A DNA stretch of 64,000 nt from Cloacibacterium rupense (GTDB lineage: Bacteria; Bacteroidota; Bacteroidia; Flavobacteriales; Weeksellaceae). The notes under the pieces were generated by a model, which searched no databases, was not told the DNA's origin, and saw only the letters and a program-made list of their open reading frames with translations. A program made the position numbers and the translations under genes. Below, in pieces: positions 7,362 to 15,381 of the stretch (positions are counted from its first letter, which is position 1; each line of letters begins with the position of its first letter). The DNA lies in contig NZ_BMLV01000001.1 in the NCBI RefSeq assembly GCF_014645495.1, forward strand, positions 124,001-188,000, in the 5' to 3' direction.

Positions 7362-9395
7362 TTATCCAATTTCAATTCCGTTTTCCACGGTTTCGTCAGG
7401 AGTTACAAAACTCAATTTTCCATCTGGTTTTGTGGTGAGAAGTAGCATTCCTTGAGATTCAATTCCACGGATTTTTCTTGGCGCAAGATTTAACAAAATC
7501 ATTACTTGTTTTCCAATGATTTCTTCTGGAGTAAAACTCTCTGCAATCCCTGAAACTACGGTTCTTACATCAACTCCAGTATCTACTTTTAGTTTCAATA
7601 ATTTATCCGCCTTTTCTACTTTTTCAGCTTCTAAAATGGTAGCTGTTCTAAGGTCTATTTTCGTAAAATCGTCAAAAGTAATTTCTTCTTTCATAGGATT
7701 GGCTTTTGGGTTGGTTTTTGCGTTAGATTGTTTGGTGTTTTCTAATTTTTGAATTTGAAAATCTATGGTTTCGTCTTCTATTTTTGAGAAAAGAAGAGAA
7801 CTTTCATTGATTTGATGTCCAGTTTTTACAAGAACTTTTGCATTTTCTACTTCTTGCCAAGAGATTTTCTCAGTATTGAACATATTCAATAATTTTTCTG
7901 AAGAAAATGGCATAAATGGTTCACACAATTGAGCTAAACCAACAGCTATCTGAGCACCAACAAAAAGGGAATTGGCTGCTTTTTCAGGTTGATCTTTGAT
8001 GGTTTTCCAAGGTTCTTCGGTTTGTAAATATTGATTTCCAAAACGTGCTAAGTTCATTAAAGCTGATAAAGCATTTCTAAATTCGTATTTACTTAAATAT
8101 TCGTTGATTTCTTTCGCCGTTTTTGAAATTTCAGAAAGTTCTTCTGCGTTTTCATTTCCTGTAGGAATTACTCCATCATAATATTTATGAACTAAAACTG
8201 CAACTCTATTAATGAAATTACCGAAAATCCCCACCAATTCAGAATTATTTTTGGTTTGGAAATCTTTCCAAGTGAAGTTATTATCTTTAGTTTCTGGAGC
8301 CGAAGAAAGGAGTGCATAACGCAAAACATCTTGTTGACCAGGGAATTCTTCTACATATTCATGCGCCCAAACTGCCCAATTTCTAGAAGTTGAAATTTTA
8401 TCATTTTCAAGATTTAAAAATTCAAATGCAGGAACGTTGGTTGGCATTATGTAATCGCCATGAGCTTTCATCATCGCTGGGAAAATAATACAGTGAAATA
8501 CAATATTATCTTTTCCAATAAAATGAATTAAGTCTGAATCGTTTGATTGCCAATAATCTTTCCAGTTTTTGCCATTTTTTTCTGCCCATTCTTTGGTAAA
8601 AGAAATGTATCCAATAGGCGCATCAAACCAAACGTACAATACTTTTCCTTCTGCATCAGGTAGCGGAACTTGTACACCCCAGTTTAAATCTCTAGTCATG
8701 GCACGTGGTTTCAAACCGTCATTGAGCCAAGATTTCACTTGTCCGTAAACGTTTGGTTTCCAATCATCTTTATGGCCTTCAATAATCCATTCGTTTAAGA
8801 AATTTTCATATTCATTTAATGGTAAATACCAGTTTTTGGTTTCTTTAAGAATAGGAATGTTACCACTAAGGGCAGATTTTGGGTTGATTAATTCAGAAGG
8901 AGAAAGGGTAGTGCCACATTTTTCGCATTGGTCACCATAAGCTCCATCATTTCCACAATTTGGGCAAGTTCCTACAATGTATCTGTCTGCTAGAAATTCG
9001 CCAGCTTGTTCATCATAATATTGTTCAGAAATTTCTTCGGTAAATTTTCCTTTTTCATACATTTTTAGGAAAAAATCTTGAGAAGTTTTTTTATGATTTT
9101 CAGAAGAAGTTCTAGAATATTCATCAAAAGAAATTCCCAAATCCTCAAAAGATTTTTTGATGATTGAGTGATATTTATCTACAATGTCTTGTGGCGTAAC
9201 TCCTTCTTTTTTAGCTCTTATAGTAATAGGAATGCCATGTTCATCAGAACCACAGATAAAAGCTACATCACTTCCCAATCTTCTTTGGAAACGAGCGTAG
9301 ACATCTGCAGGAATATACACTCCGGCTAAGTGACCTATGTGTACCGGGCCATTGGCATAAGGCAAAGCCGCGGTAATCATTTTTTTCTTCTGCAT
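7362..9395 (-). CDS. metG: Methionyl-tRNA synthetase
   Basis: It charges tRNA-Met. The start MQKKKMITAALPYANG (9395) gives 677 residues; a TTG 18 bases upstream overlaps the promoter -7 element and is rejected. The HIGH motif is HIGH at 19-22, the zinc knuckle is CPNCG...CEKCG (about 143-160), and the KMSKS counterpart is KISTS at about residue 332. The C-terminal 110 residues are the EMAP-II-like tRNA-binding domain (FDDFTKIDLRTATILEAEKV), reached through a Lys/Asn/Pro linker. All domains are intact. Confidence 0.97.
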   Translation of the reverse strand: MQKKKMITAALPYANGPVHIGHLAGVYIPADVYARFQRRLGSDVAFICGSDEHGIPITIRAKKEGVTPQDIVDKYHSIIKKSFEDLGISFDEYSRTSSENHKKTSQDFFLKMYEKGKFTEEISEQYYDEQAGEFLADRYIVGTCPNCGNDGAYGDQCEKCGTTLSPSELINPKSALSGNIPILKETKNWYLPLNEYENFLNEWIIEGHKDDWKPNVYGQVKSWLNDGLKPRAMTRDLNWGVQVPLPDAEGKVLYVWFDAPIGYISFTKEWAEKNGKNWKDYWQSNDSDLIHFIGKDNIVFHCIIFPAMMKAHGDYIMPTNVPAFEFLNLENDKISTSRNWAVWAHEYVEEFPGQQDVLRYALLSSAPETKDNNFTWKDFQTKNNSELVGIFGNFINRVAVLVHKYYDGVIPTGNENAEELSEISKTAKEINEYLSKYEFRNALSALMNLARFGNQYLQTEEPWKTIKDQPEKAANSLFVGAQIAVGLAQLCEPFMPFSSEKLLNMFNTEKISWQEVENAKVLVKTGHQINESSLLFSKIEDETIDFQIQKLENTKQSNAKTNPKANPMKEEITFDDFTKIDLRTATILEAEKVEKADKLLKLKVDTGVDVRTVVSGIAESFTPEEIIGKQVMILLNLAPRKIRGIESQGMLLLTTKPDGKLSFVTPDETVENGIEIG

Positions 9396-9410
9396 GAAAA
9401 ATATTTTTTG

Positions 9411-9418
9411 CAAAGATA
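9411..9418 (-). promoter_or_regulatory. Promoter -7 element TATCTTTG for metG
   Basis: A TAnnTTTG match 15 bases upstream of the chosen metG ATG. Confidence 0.6.
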
Positions 9419-9757
9419 AGATTTTGTTTGCCTTTTTTAAAATTTAGGCACGCAGATGATAATTTTGGGAGTTTTTTTTAATTGTTAATCTTATGTTAAT
9501 ATGCGATTTTGCTAAACAAATGTTTGAAAAAATGTTAAATCTCTTATTGTCTCATTGTTGAGAGAATGATTTGTAAATAATTGAAATGCAATTAGTTGTT
9601 TTTTAAATAGAATAAAATAGCCTGATTCTTGTCATAGAAAATTAACAAATATTATATATTTTTTATAAATATTTAAAAATTTTATAAATTGGCAGTGTTA
9701 ATTGTGTTAGCAATTATCGTTGTGTGAAAATGAATATTAATCCTAAATTTTATTTTT
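9419..9757. other. AT-rich intergenic region between metG and susC
   Basis: About 340 bases without a gene. It is strongly AT-rich around 9640-9690. It holds a TAnnTTTG element at 9751-9758 and a 19-base sequence (9733-9751) that recurs inside susC and, in 14-base form, upstream of the GH97 gene. No hairpin terminator or ORF is evident. Confidence 0.6.
9733..9751 (+). promoter_or_regulatory. Candidate shared cis element AATATTAATCCTAAATTTT
   Basis: The 19 bases recur exactly at 10577-10595 in susC, and ATTAATCCTAAATT recurs at 15345-15358 in front of the GH97 gene. A regulator site for the Sus locus is an inference. Confidence 0.35.
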
Positions 9758-12475
9758 GTGAGAAACTATAGTACAGTTTTAAAAATTGCGCCTGCATTTC
9801 TTTTAGCAGGTACAATGATGCTAGAAGCTCAACAAAAAGATTCAATCAAACAAAAAGAGATTGAACAAGTTGTGCTAATTGGTTACGGTAAACAAAAAAA
9901 ATCTGACCTTACTGGTTCAGTTGTTTCAGTAACTGCGAAGGACTTTAACGCTGGTTCTACCAGCCCTGAACAATTAATCCAAGGTAAAACACCAGGGGTA
10001 CAAATTACTACAAATGGTGGAGCACCTGGTTCTGGTTCTACAATCAGACTTAGAGGGGGGTCTTCATTCATTAACAATGACCCTTTGATTGTAATTGATG
10101 GTGTTCCAATTGAGGTTACAGGTGTTGCAGGTTCTGCAAATCTTTTAGCTTCAATTAACCCTAATGATATCGAATCTTTCGATATTTTAAAAGATGCATC
10201 TTCTTCTGCTATTTATGGTAACAGAGCTGCAAACGGGGTTATCTTAATTACAACCAAAAAAGGTGCGGCAGGTAGATTGAAAGTAAATTTTTCTACCAAT
10301 ACGTCTGTTTCAACTAAAATGGACAACCTAGATGTAATGACTGCAAATGAGTTTAGAAATTTCGTGAATACTTTTGCATCAGCATCTTATAAGGCTAAAT
10401 TAGGAACTGCAAATACCAATTGGCAGGATTTAATTTATCAAGAAGCTTGGGGAACTGATAATAACTTAGCTATTTCTGGTGGAGTTAGTTGGTTGCCATA
10501 CAGATTATCTATAGGTTATAATCACCAAAATGGTATTTTAAAAACCAATGAATTCAAAAGAACTTCTGTAGGTTTAAATATTAATCCTAAATTTTTTGAC
10601 AACTATTTAAGTATCAATGCAGGCTTCAAAGGTTCATTTGTTGATACAAGATTTGCTAACGAAGGTGCAATAGGTACTGCACAACAATTTGATCCAACTC
10701 AATCTCCATATTCTACAGACCCTAGATTTGGTGGTTACACAGAATGGTTATTGAATGGAAATTTAAATACCAATGGTACCAGAAACCCTCTAGGTTTATT
10801 GTATGGTACTAGAAACATTTCATCTGTATGGAGATTTTTGCCTAGTTTACAAGTTGATTACAAATTCCATTTCTTGCCTGATTTAAGATGGAATGTAAAC
10901 GTTGCATATGATTATGCAAAAGGTGAAGGTGTTTCTAGAACTGCTGCTAATACAGCTAGTGGATATTTTGATAAAGGTAGATACAATGAGTATGAAAATG
11001 AAAATAGTTCTAAGTTATTTGAAACATACTTAAATTATGTGAAAAAAATTGGTGCGGTTAATGTTGATTTAATGGCAGGTCATTCATATCAAACAGCAAA
11101 TACTAAAACACCAGTATCTACTACCTTTAGAGGTACAGGTATTAATACAGATTCTCAGCCATTTGAGGGAGAAAGAACGTTAATCTCTTACTATGCAAGA
11201 GCTATTTTTACCATTGCTAATAAGTACATCATTACGGGTACAATGAGACGTGATGGTTCTTCTAACTTCTACAATGGTACTACTGATAACCTTTGGGGAA
11301 ATTTCCCTTCTGTAGCTTTGGCCTGGAAAATTAATGAAGAATCATTCTTAAAAGACATTAGTGCAATCAATACTTTGAAATTAAGAGCAGGTTGGGGAGA
11401 AACAGGGCAACAAAATGTAGGCGGTTATTATCCGGCTTTTGGTAAAATGAATTTAAGTGCTGATGGTGCTCAGTATCAATTTGGAAACCAATTCTACTAT
11501 CTATATAGACCAGACCAATACAACCCTAACCTAGTTTGGGAAACCATGATTACTAAAAATATTGGGTTAGATTTTGGATTCTTCAATAACAGATTCAATG
11601 GTTCAGTAGATTTATTCGAAAAAGTTTCTCAAGACTTAATTGCTAGAGTACCTGTGGCCGCTGGTGGTTTAAGTAACTTCAATGTATTAAACATCGGTGA
11701 AATTAATAACAAAGGGGTTGAAGTAAACTTGAACGTAGTTCCTGTTAAAACTGAAAATACCACTTGGGATTTAAATTTCAACTACAGTAAATTCGAACCA
11801 ATGGTAACTTCACTTTCTGATAACGTTTCTGCAGATTACATCATCAGAACTGGTGGTATTTCAGGAGGTGTTGGTAATACCATACAAGGAATTACTAAAG
11901 GACAAATTATGAACTCATTCTACGTTTACCAACAAGTATATAATGCAAGTGGTAATCCTCTAAATGGTGTTTATGTAGATAGAAATAATGATGGAATTAT
12001 CAATGAATCTGATAAATATTTTTTCCATTCACCTAATCCAGATGCTATATTAGGTTTCTCAACTAAATTAACTACTGGGAATTGGGATTTTGGAATGTCA
12101 ATGAGAGCTGTATTAGGAAACTATGTATACAATAATGCTGCTGCTAATAGCTCAGTTCAAGATATTGCAACTAATGAATTCCTTAAAAATGGCGAGGCAA
12201 GTGTTGTAAAATATCAATTCAGCAAACCAGAATATTTTTCTGATATTTTCATCGAAGATGCTTCTTTCTTGAGAATGGATAATGTTTCTGTAGGGTACAA
12301 CTTTGGAGATTTCTTAGGAAACAAAAAAAGTAACCTAAAAGTTACTGCAATGGCTCAAAACTTATTTGTAATTACGAAATATACAGGGGTAGACCCTGAA
12401 GTTTTTGGTAATATTGATAATGGTTTTTATCAAAGACCAAAAGTGTATACTTTAGGCTTTAATTTCCAATTTTAA
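9758..12475 (+). CDS. susC: SusC/RagA-family TonB-dependent outer-membrane receptor
   Basis: A 905-residue outer-membrane channel that would import maltodextrins with its SusD lid, driven by TonB. The signal peptide is residues 1-25 (cleavage near LEA-QQ). The plug starts almost at once (EIEQVVLIGYGKQKKSDLTGSV, about 34-56), with the SusC hallmark IRLRGGSSFINNDPLIVIDGVPI near residue 96, and DILKDASSSAIYGNRAANGVILITTKKG at about 140-167. The usual N-terminal carboxypeptidase-D-like domain (about 80 residues) is absent. The beta barrel ends in the aromatic LGFNFQF. The only good start is GTG, which overlaps a TAnnTTTG element, so the exact start is uncertain. It heads a susCDE operon. Confidence 0.93.
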   Translation: MRNYSTVLKIAPAFLLAGTMMLEAQQKDSIKQKEIEQVVLIGYGKQKKSDLTGSVVSVTAKDFNAGSTSPEQLIQGKTPGVQITTNGGAPGSGSTIRLRGGSSFINNDPLIVIDGVPIEVTGVAGSANLLASINPNDIESFDILKDASSSAIYGNRAANGVILITTKKGAAGRLKVNFSTNTSVSTKMDNLDVMTANEFRNFVNTFASASYKAKLGTANTNWQDLIYQEAWGTDNNLAISGGVSWLPYRLSIGYNHQNGILKTNEFKRTSVGLNINPKFFDNYLSINAGFKGSFVDTRFANEGAIGTAQQFDPTQSPYSTDPRFGGYTEWLLNGNLNTNGTRNPLGLLYGTRNISSVWRFLPSLQVDYKFHFLPDLRWNVNVAYDYAKGEGVSRTAANTASGYFDKGRYNEYENENSSKLFETYLNYVKKIGAVNVDLMAGHSYQTANTKTPVSTTFRGTGINTDSQPFEGERTLISYYARAIFTIANKYIITGTMRRDGSSNFYNGTTDNLWGNFPSVALAWKINEESFLKDISAINTLKLRAGWGETGQQNVGGYYPAFGKMNLSADGAQYQFGNQFYYLYRPDQYNPNLVWETMITKNIGLDFGFFNNRFNGSVDLFEKVSQDLIARVPVAAGGLSNFNVLNIGEINNKGVEVNLNVVPVKTENTTWDLNFNYSKFEPMVTSLSDNVSADYIIRTGGISGGVGNTIQGITKGQIMNSFYVYQQVYNASGNPLNGVYVDRNNDGIINESDKYFFHSPNPDAILGFSTKLTTGNWDFGMSMRAVLGNYVYNNAAANSSVQDIATNEFLKNGEASVVKYQFSKPEYFSDIFIEDASFLRMDNVSVGYNFGDFLGNKKSNLKVTAMAQNLFVITKYTGVDPEVFGNIDNGFYQRPKVYTLGFNFQF

Positions 12476-12487
12476 AATTTTAAAAAG

Positions 12488-14059
12488 ATGAAATTTATTA
12501 ATAAAAAAACAATATTTTCTGCATTATTTGGTCTTTCTTTGCTTGCAGTCTCTTGTCATAAAGACCTTGAAAGAGAACCAATTACAGATGTAACTAATGC
12601 AAGTGTTTATAAAGATTTTGCGAATTACCCATTAGCTTTAGGTAAAGTGTATGCTGGTATAGCGATCGGAGGTCAGTCAGGTGGTGATGGTAATGCTGAC
12701 GTTGCAGGTATTGATGGTGGTTTTTCTAGTTACATGCGTCAGCTATATACTATGCAAGTAATCACTACAGACGAAGCTGTAATCGGTTGGAATGATGGTA
12801 ACTTACCTGATATGCATAAAATGGTTTGGAATTCTTCTAACGAATTCATTGGAGCAATCTACTATAGATTTTACAATGTAATTGCAGTTGCTAATGAATT
12901 TATCAAGAATACATCAGACGAGAGACTTTCTGCTAATGGAATTTCTGGTTCTAATGCTACTGAAGCTAAATATATGAGAGCTGAAGCTCGTTTCTTAAGA
13001 GCTCAAGCATATTATCATGCTTTAGACTTATTTGGAAATGTTCCTTTTGTTGACGAAAATACACCTGCTGGTGAATTGCCAAAGAGAATTGCTAGAGCTG
13101 ATTTATTCAAATATGTAGAAACAGAACTTTTAGCAGTTGAAAAAGAACTTAAAGATGCTAAAACCAATGAATATGGTAGAGCAGACAAAGCTGCTGCTTG
13201 GGCTTTATTATCAAGATTGTACCTTAATGCTAAAGTTTATACTGGTACAGAAAGAAATAATGACGTTATCACTTATACAAGCAAAGTAATTTCTGCAGGA
13301 TATTCTTTAAAATCAAAATACGAAGATCTTTTCTTAGCTGATAACAACTTAAACAATCCAGAAGTTATCTTATCTGTAAACTATGATGGTCTTAAAACTC
13401 AAACTTGGGGAGGTACTACTTTCTTAGTTCACGCTCCAGTTGGTGGAGATATGCCTGCTGCAGACTTCGGTATCAACGGAGGTTGGGGTGGTATCAGAAC
13501 TACCAAAACTTTTGTACAAAGATTTGACCCTAGTGATAAAAGAGGTAGATTCTTTACTCAAGGGCAAACCTTAGAAATAGATGACCTAGGTGATTTCAAA
13601 AACGGTTATGCTTTCATTAAATATAAAAATGTAACTTCTACTGGTGCTAAAGGATCTGATACTTCAGGAAACTTTGTAGATACTGATATCCCATTATACA
13701 GATTAGCTGATGTTTATTTAATGTATGCTGAAGCTACTCTAAGAGGTGGTAACGGAAATGCAGGAACTGCACTTGGATATATCAATGCTTTAAGAACTAG
13801 AGCTGGTGCACCTACCATTACTTCTGCTCAGATGACTTTAGATTTCATCTTAGATGAAAGATCTAGAGAGTTAAGCTGGGAATACACCAGAAGAACAGAC
13901 TTAATCAGATACGGTAAATTTACTTCAGCATCTTATTTATGGCCTTGGAAAGGTGGTGTTAAAGATGGTAGAGGTGTTCAGGAATTTAGAAACTTATTCC
14001 CTATACCAGCTGCTGATATTACCGCTAACCGTAATTTAGTGCAAAATCCTGGTTACTAA
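12488..14059 (+). CDS. susD: SusD/RagB-family glycan-binding lipoprotein
   Basis: The 523-residue product begins 12 bases after susC. The lipoprotein signal ends LLAVSC (Cys23). The alpha-helical TPR-like SusD scaffold shows in YYRFYNVIAVANEFI, AEARFLRAQAYYHALDLFGNVPFV and AAWALLSRLYLNAKVYTG, and the C-terminal signature ends in LFPIPAADITANRNLVQNPGY. SusD caps the SusC channel and captures oligosaccharides at the cell surface. The neighbouring GH97 and GH13 enzymes point to alpha-1,4-glucans as ligand. Confidence 0.95.
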   Translation: MKFINKKTIFSALFGLSLLAVSCHKDLEREPITDVTNASVYKDFANYPLALGKVYAGIAIGGQSGGDGNADVAGIDGGFSSYMRQLYTMQVITTDEAVIGWNDGNLPDMHKMVWNSSNEFIGAIYYRFYNVIAVANEFIKNTSDERLSANGISGSNATEAKYMRAEARFLRAQAYYHALDLFGNVPFVDENTPAGELPKRIARADLFKYVETELLAVEKELKDAKTNEYGRADKAAAWALLSRLYLNAKVYTGTERNNDVITYTSKVISAGYSLKSKYEDLFLADNNLNNPEVILSVNYDGLKTQTWGGTTFLVHAPVGGDMPAADFGINGGWGGIRTTKTFVQRFDPSDKRGRFFTQGQTLEIDDLGDFKNGYAFIKYKNVTSTGAKGSDTSGNFVDTDIPLYRLADVYLMYAEATLRGGNGNAGTALGYINALRTRAGAPTITSAQMTLDFILDERSRELSWEYTRRTDLIRYGKFTSASYLWPWKGGVKDGRGVQEFRNLFPIPAADITANRNLVQNPGY

Positions 14060-14079
14060 TCTTTAAAATTTTTTAAACA

Positions 14080-15219
14080 ATGAAAAATATTTTTAAAATA
14101 TTATTTACAGCAATATTAGGACTTACTCTAGCTTCTTGCGAGAGAGATGATGTCCTAGCTGTAGCAGACCTTAAGGCTAAGCCAGAGATTACTTCTTCTC
14201 TCTCTGCTACATCTTATGTGATTAATGAAACCAACTTACTCAATACTTTTGAAACTATTATTTTCAAAAAAGCTAATTATGGAGTAGCAGTAGAAACTGA
14301 AAGTCAATTAGAACTTGCAGTTGCAGCAACTAGTTTTGCTAAACCAATCAATCTTGGCTTAGCAACTTCTGATAATTATGTGAAATTAACTTATACAGAA
14401 CTTAATAATGCCCTAATTAGTTTAGGTTTAGCTCCTAATACTCCGGTAGATGTTGAAGTGAGAGTAAAATCTAATATTAAATCTAGTTCTGCTACTAAGT
14501 CTTATGTATACTCTAACCCTATTTCCTTCAAAGTATCTCCTTTCAAAGCTAACCCAGATGATTTATTTCCTAGTTTAGCTGTTCCTGGAGGTTATGGAGG
14601 AGCAAGTGGATATGCTGATTGGAATCCAGATAATGCACCAAGATTATATTCTGCAAAAAAAGATGACAAATATGCTGGTTTTGTATGGATGAATGTAGCT
14701 TCACCTGAATTTAAGTTTACTTATGCTAAAGAAGGTTGGGGTAATAATAAAGGAGATACTGCTGATCCTAATACTTATACTTCCCTTGCAAAAGATGGAA
14801 AGAATATTAAAGGCGCTTTCCCTAATTCTACTTATTTTATTAAAGTTGATTGGGCAGGTAATACTTATTCTGTTGCTCAGGCTAATATGGGAATTATTGG
14901 GGAAGCTACTCCTACTGGATGGAATAGTGATACTAAACTTACCTTTAATACAACTTCTAAAAAATTTGAAATAGCTTCTATTGCCCTTACAGGTGGTAAA
15001 ATCTTTAAATTTAGAAATAATGATTCTTGGAGCATTAAAATTCAACCAAAATCTTCAGATGTTACTTTAGTATCAGGAAAAGAGGTAGAAGTTTTCAATA
15101 GTGCAGAAGGAACTGTTAACGGTGACCCAAGTTTTATTTGTCCTGAAACAGGTAATTACAAAATTGTCTTAGACTTACATAACTCAGGTTATTATAATAT
15201 GACAATTACAAAATTGTAA
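14080..15219 (+). CDS. susE: SusE-like outer-membrane starch-binding lipoprotein
   Basis: Third gene of the operon, 20 bases after susD, 379 residues. The lipobox is LASC (Cys20). The N-terminal domain (about 25-155, SATSYVINETN... and VDVEVRVKS) matches the SusE N-terminal Ig-like domain, and the C-terminal repeats (from about 165, with YGGASGYADWNPDNAPRL and a second IIGEATPTGWNSDTKLTF segment) match the carbohydrate-binding modules of SusE/SusF. It would hold starch fragments at the cell surface. It is shorter than SusF, with apparently two binding modules. Confidence 0.85.
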   Translation: MKNIFKILFTAILGLTLASCERDDVLAVADLKAKPEITSSLSATSYVINETNLLNTFETIIFKKANYGVAVETESQLELAVAATSFAKPINLGLATSDNYVKLTYTELNNALISLGLAPNTPVDVEVRVKSNIKSSSATKSYVYSNPISFKVSPFKANPDDLFPSLAVPGGYGGASGYADWNPDNAPRLYSAKKDDKYAGFVWMNVASPEFKFTYAKEGWGNNKGDTADPNTYTSLAKDGKNIKGAFPNSTYFIKVDWAGNTYSVAQANMGIIGEATPTGWNSDTKLTFNTTSKKFEIASIALTGGKIFKFRNNDSWSIKIQPKSSDVTLVSGKEVEVFNSAEGTVNGDPSFICPETGNYKIVLDLHNSGYYNMTITKL

Positions 15220-15228
15220 TAAATCATA

Positions 15229-15256
15229 AAGAACTGTTAATTTTATAACAGTTCTT
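15229..15256 (+). terminator. Hairpin after the susCDE genes
   Basis: Perfect 11-bp stem AAGAACTGTTA/TAACAGTTCTT with a six-base loop, nine bases after the susE stop. There is no U-run, so it may be an mRNA-stabilising 3' hairpin. Confidence 0.5.
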
Positions 15257-15285
15257 ATGAAATAAAACATATAATTTTAACATAA

Positions 15286-15315
15286 AAACTGTTGCTTTTT
15301 AGCAGCAGTTTTTTT
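15286..15315 (+). terminator. Rho-independent terminator of susCDE
   Basis: Stem AAACTGTTGCT (15286-15296) pairs with AGCAGCAGTTT (15301-15311) and is followed by a T run. It separates susCDE from the GH97 gene. Confidence 0.8.
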
Positions 15316-15381
15316 ATTTTTAATGTTTTTTAATCTATTCTGAAATTAATCCTAAATTATTATAATTCAAATATTTAAAAT

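Noticed and set aside
14723-14974. 83-residue Leu/Ile-rich ORF
   Set aside because: It is an alternative frame inside susE with low-complexity composition.
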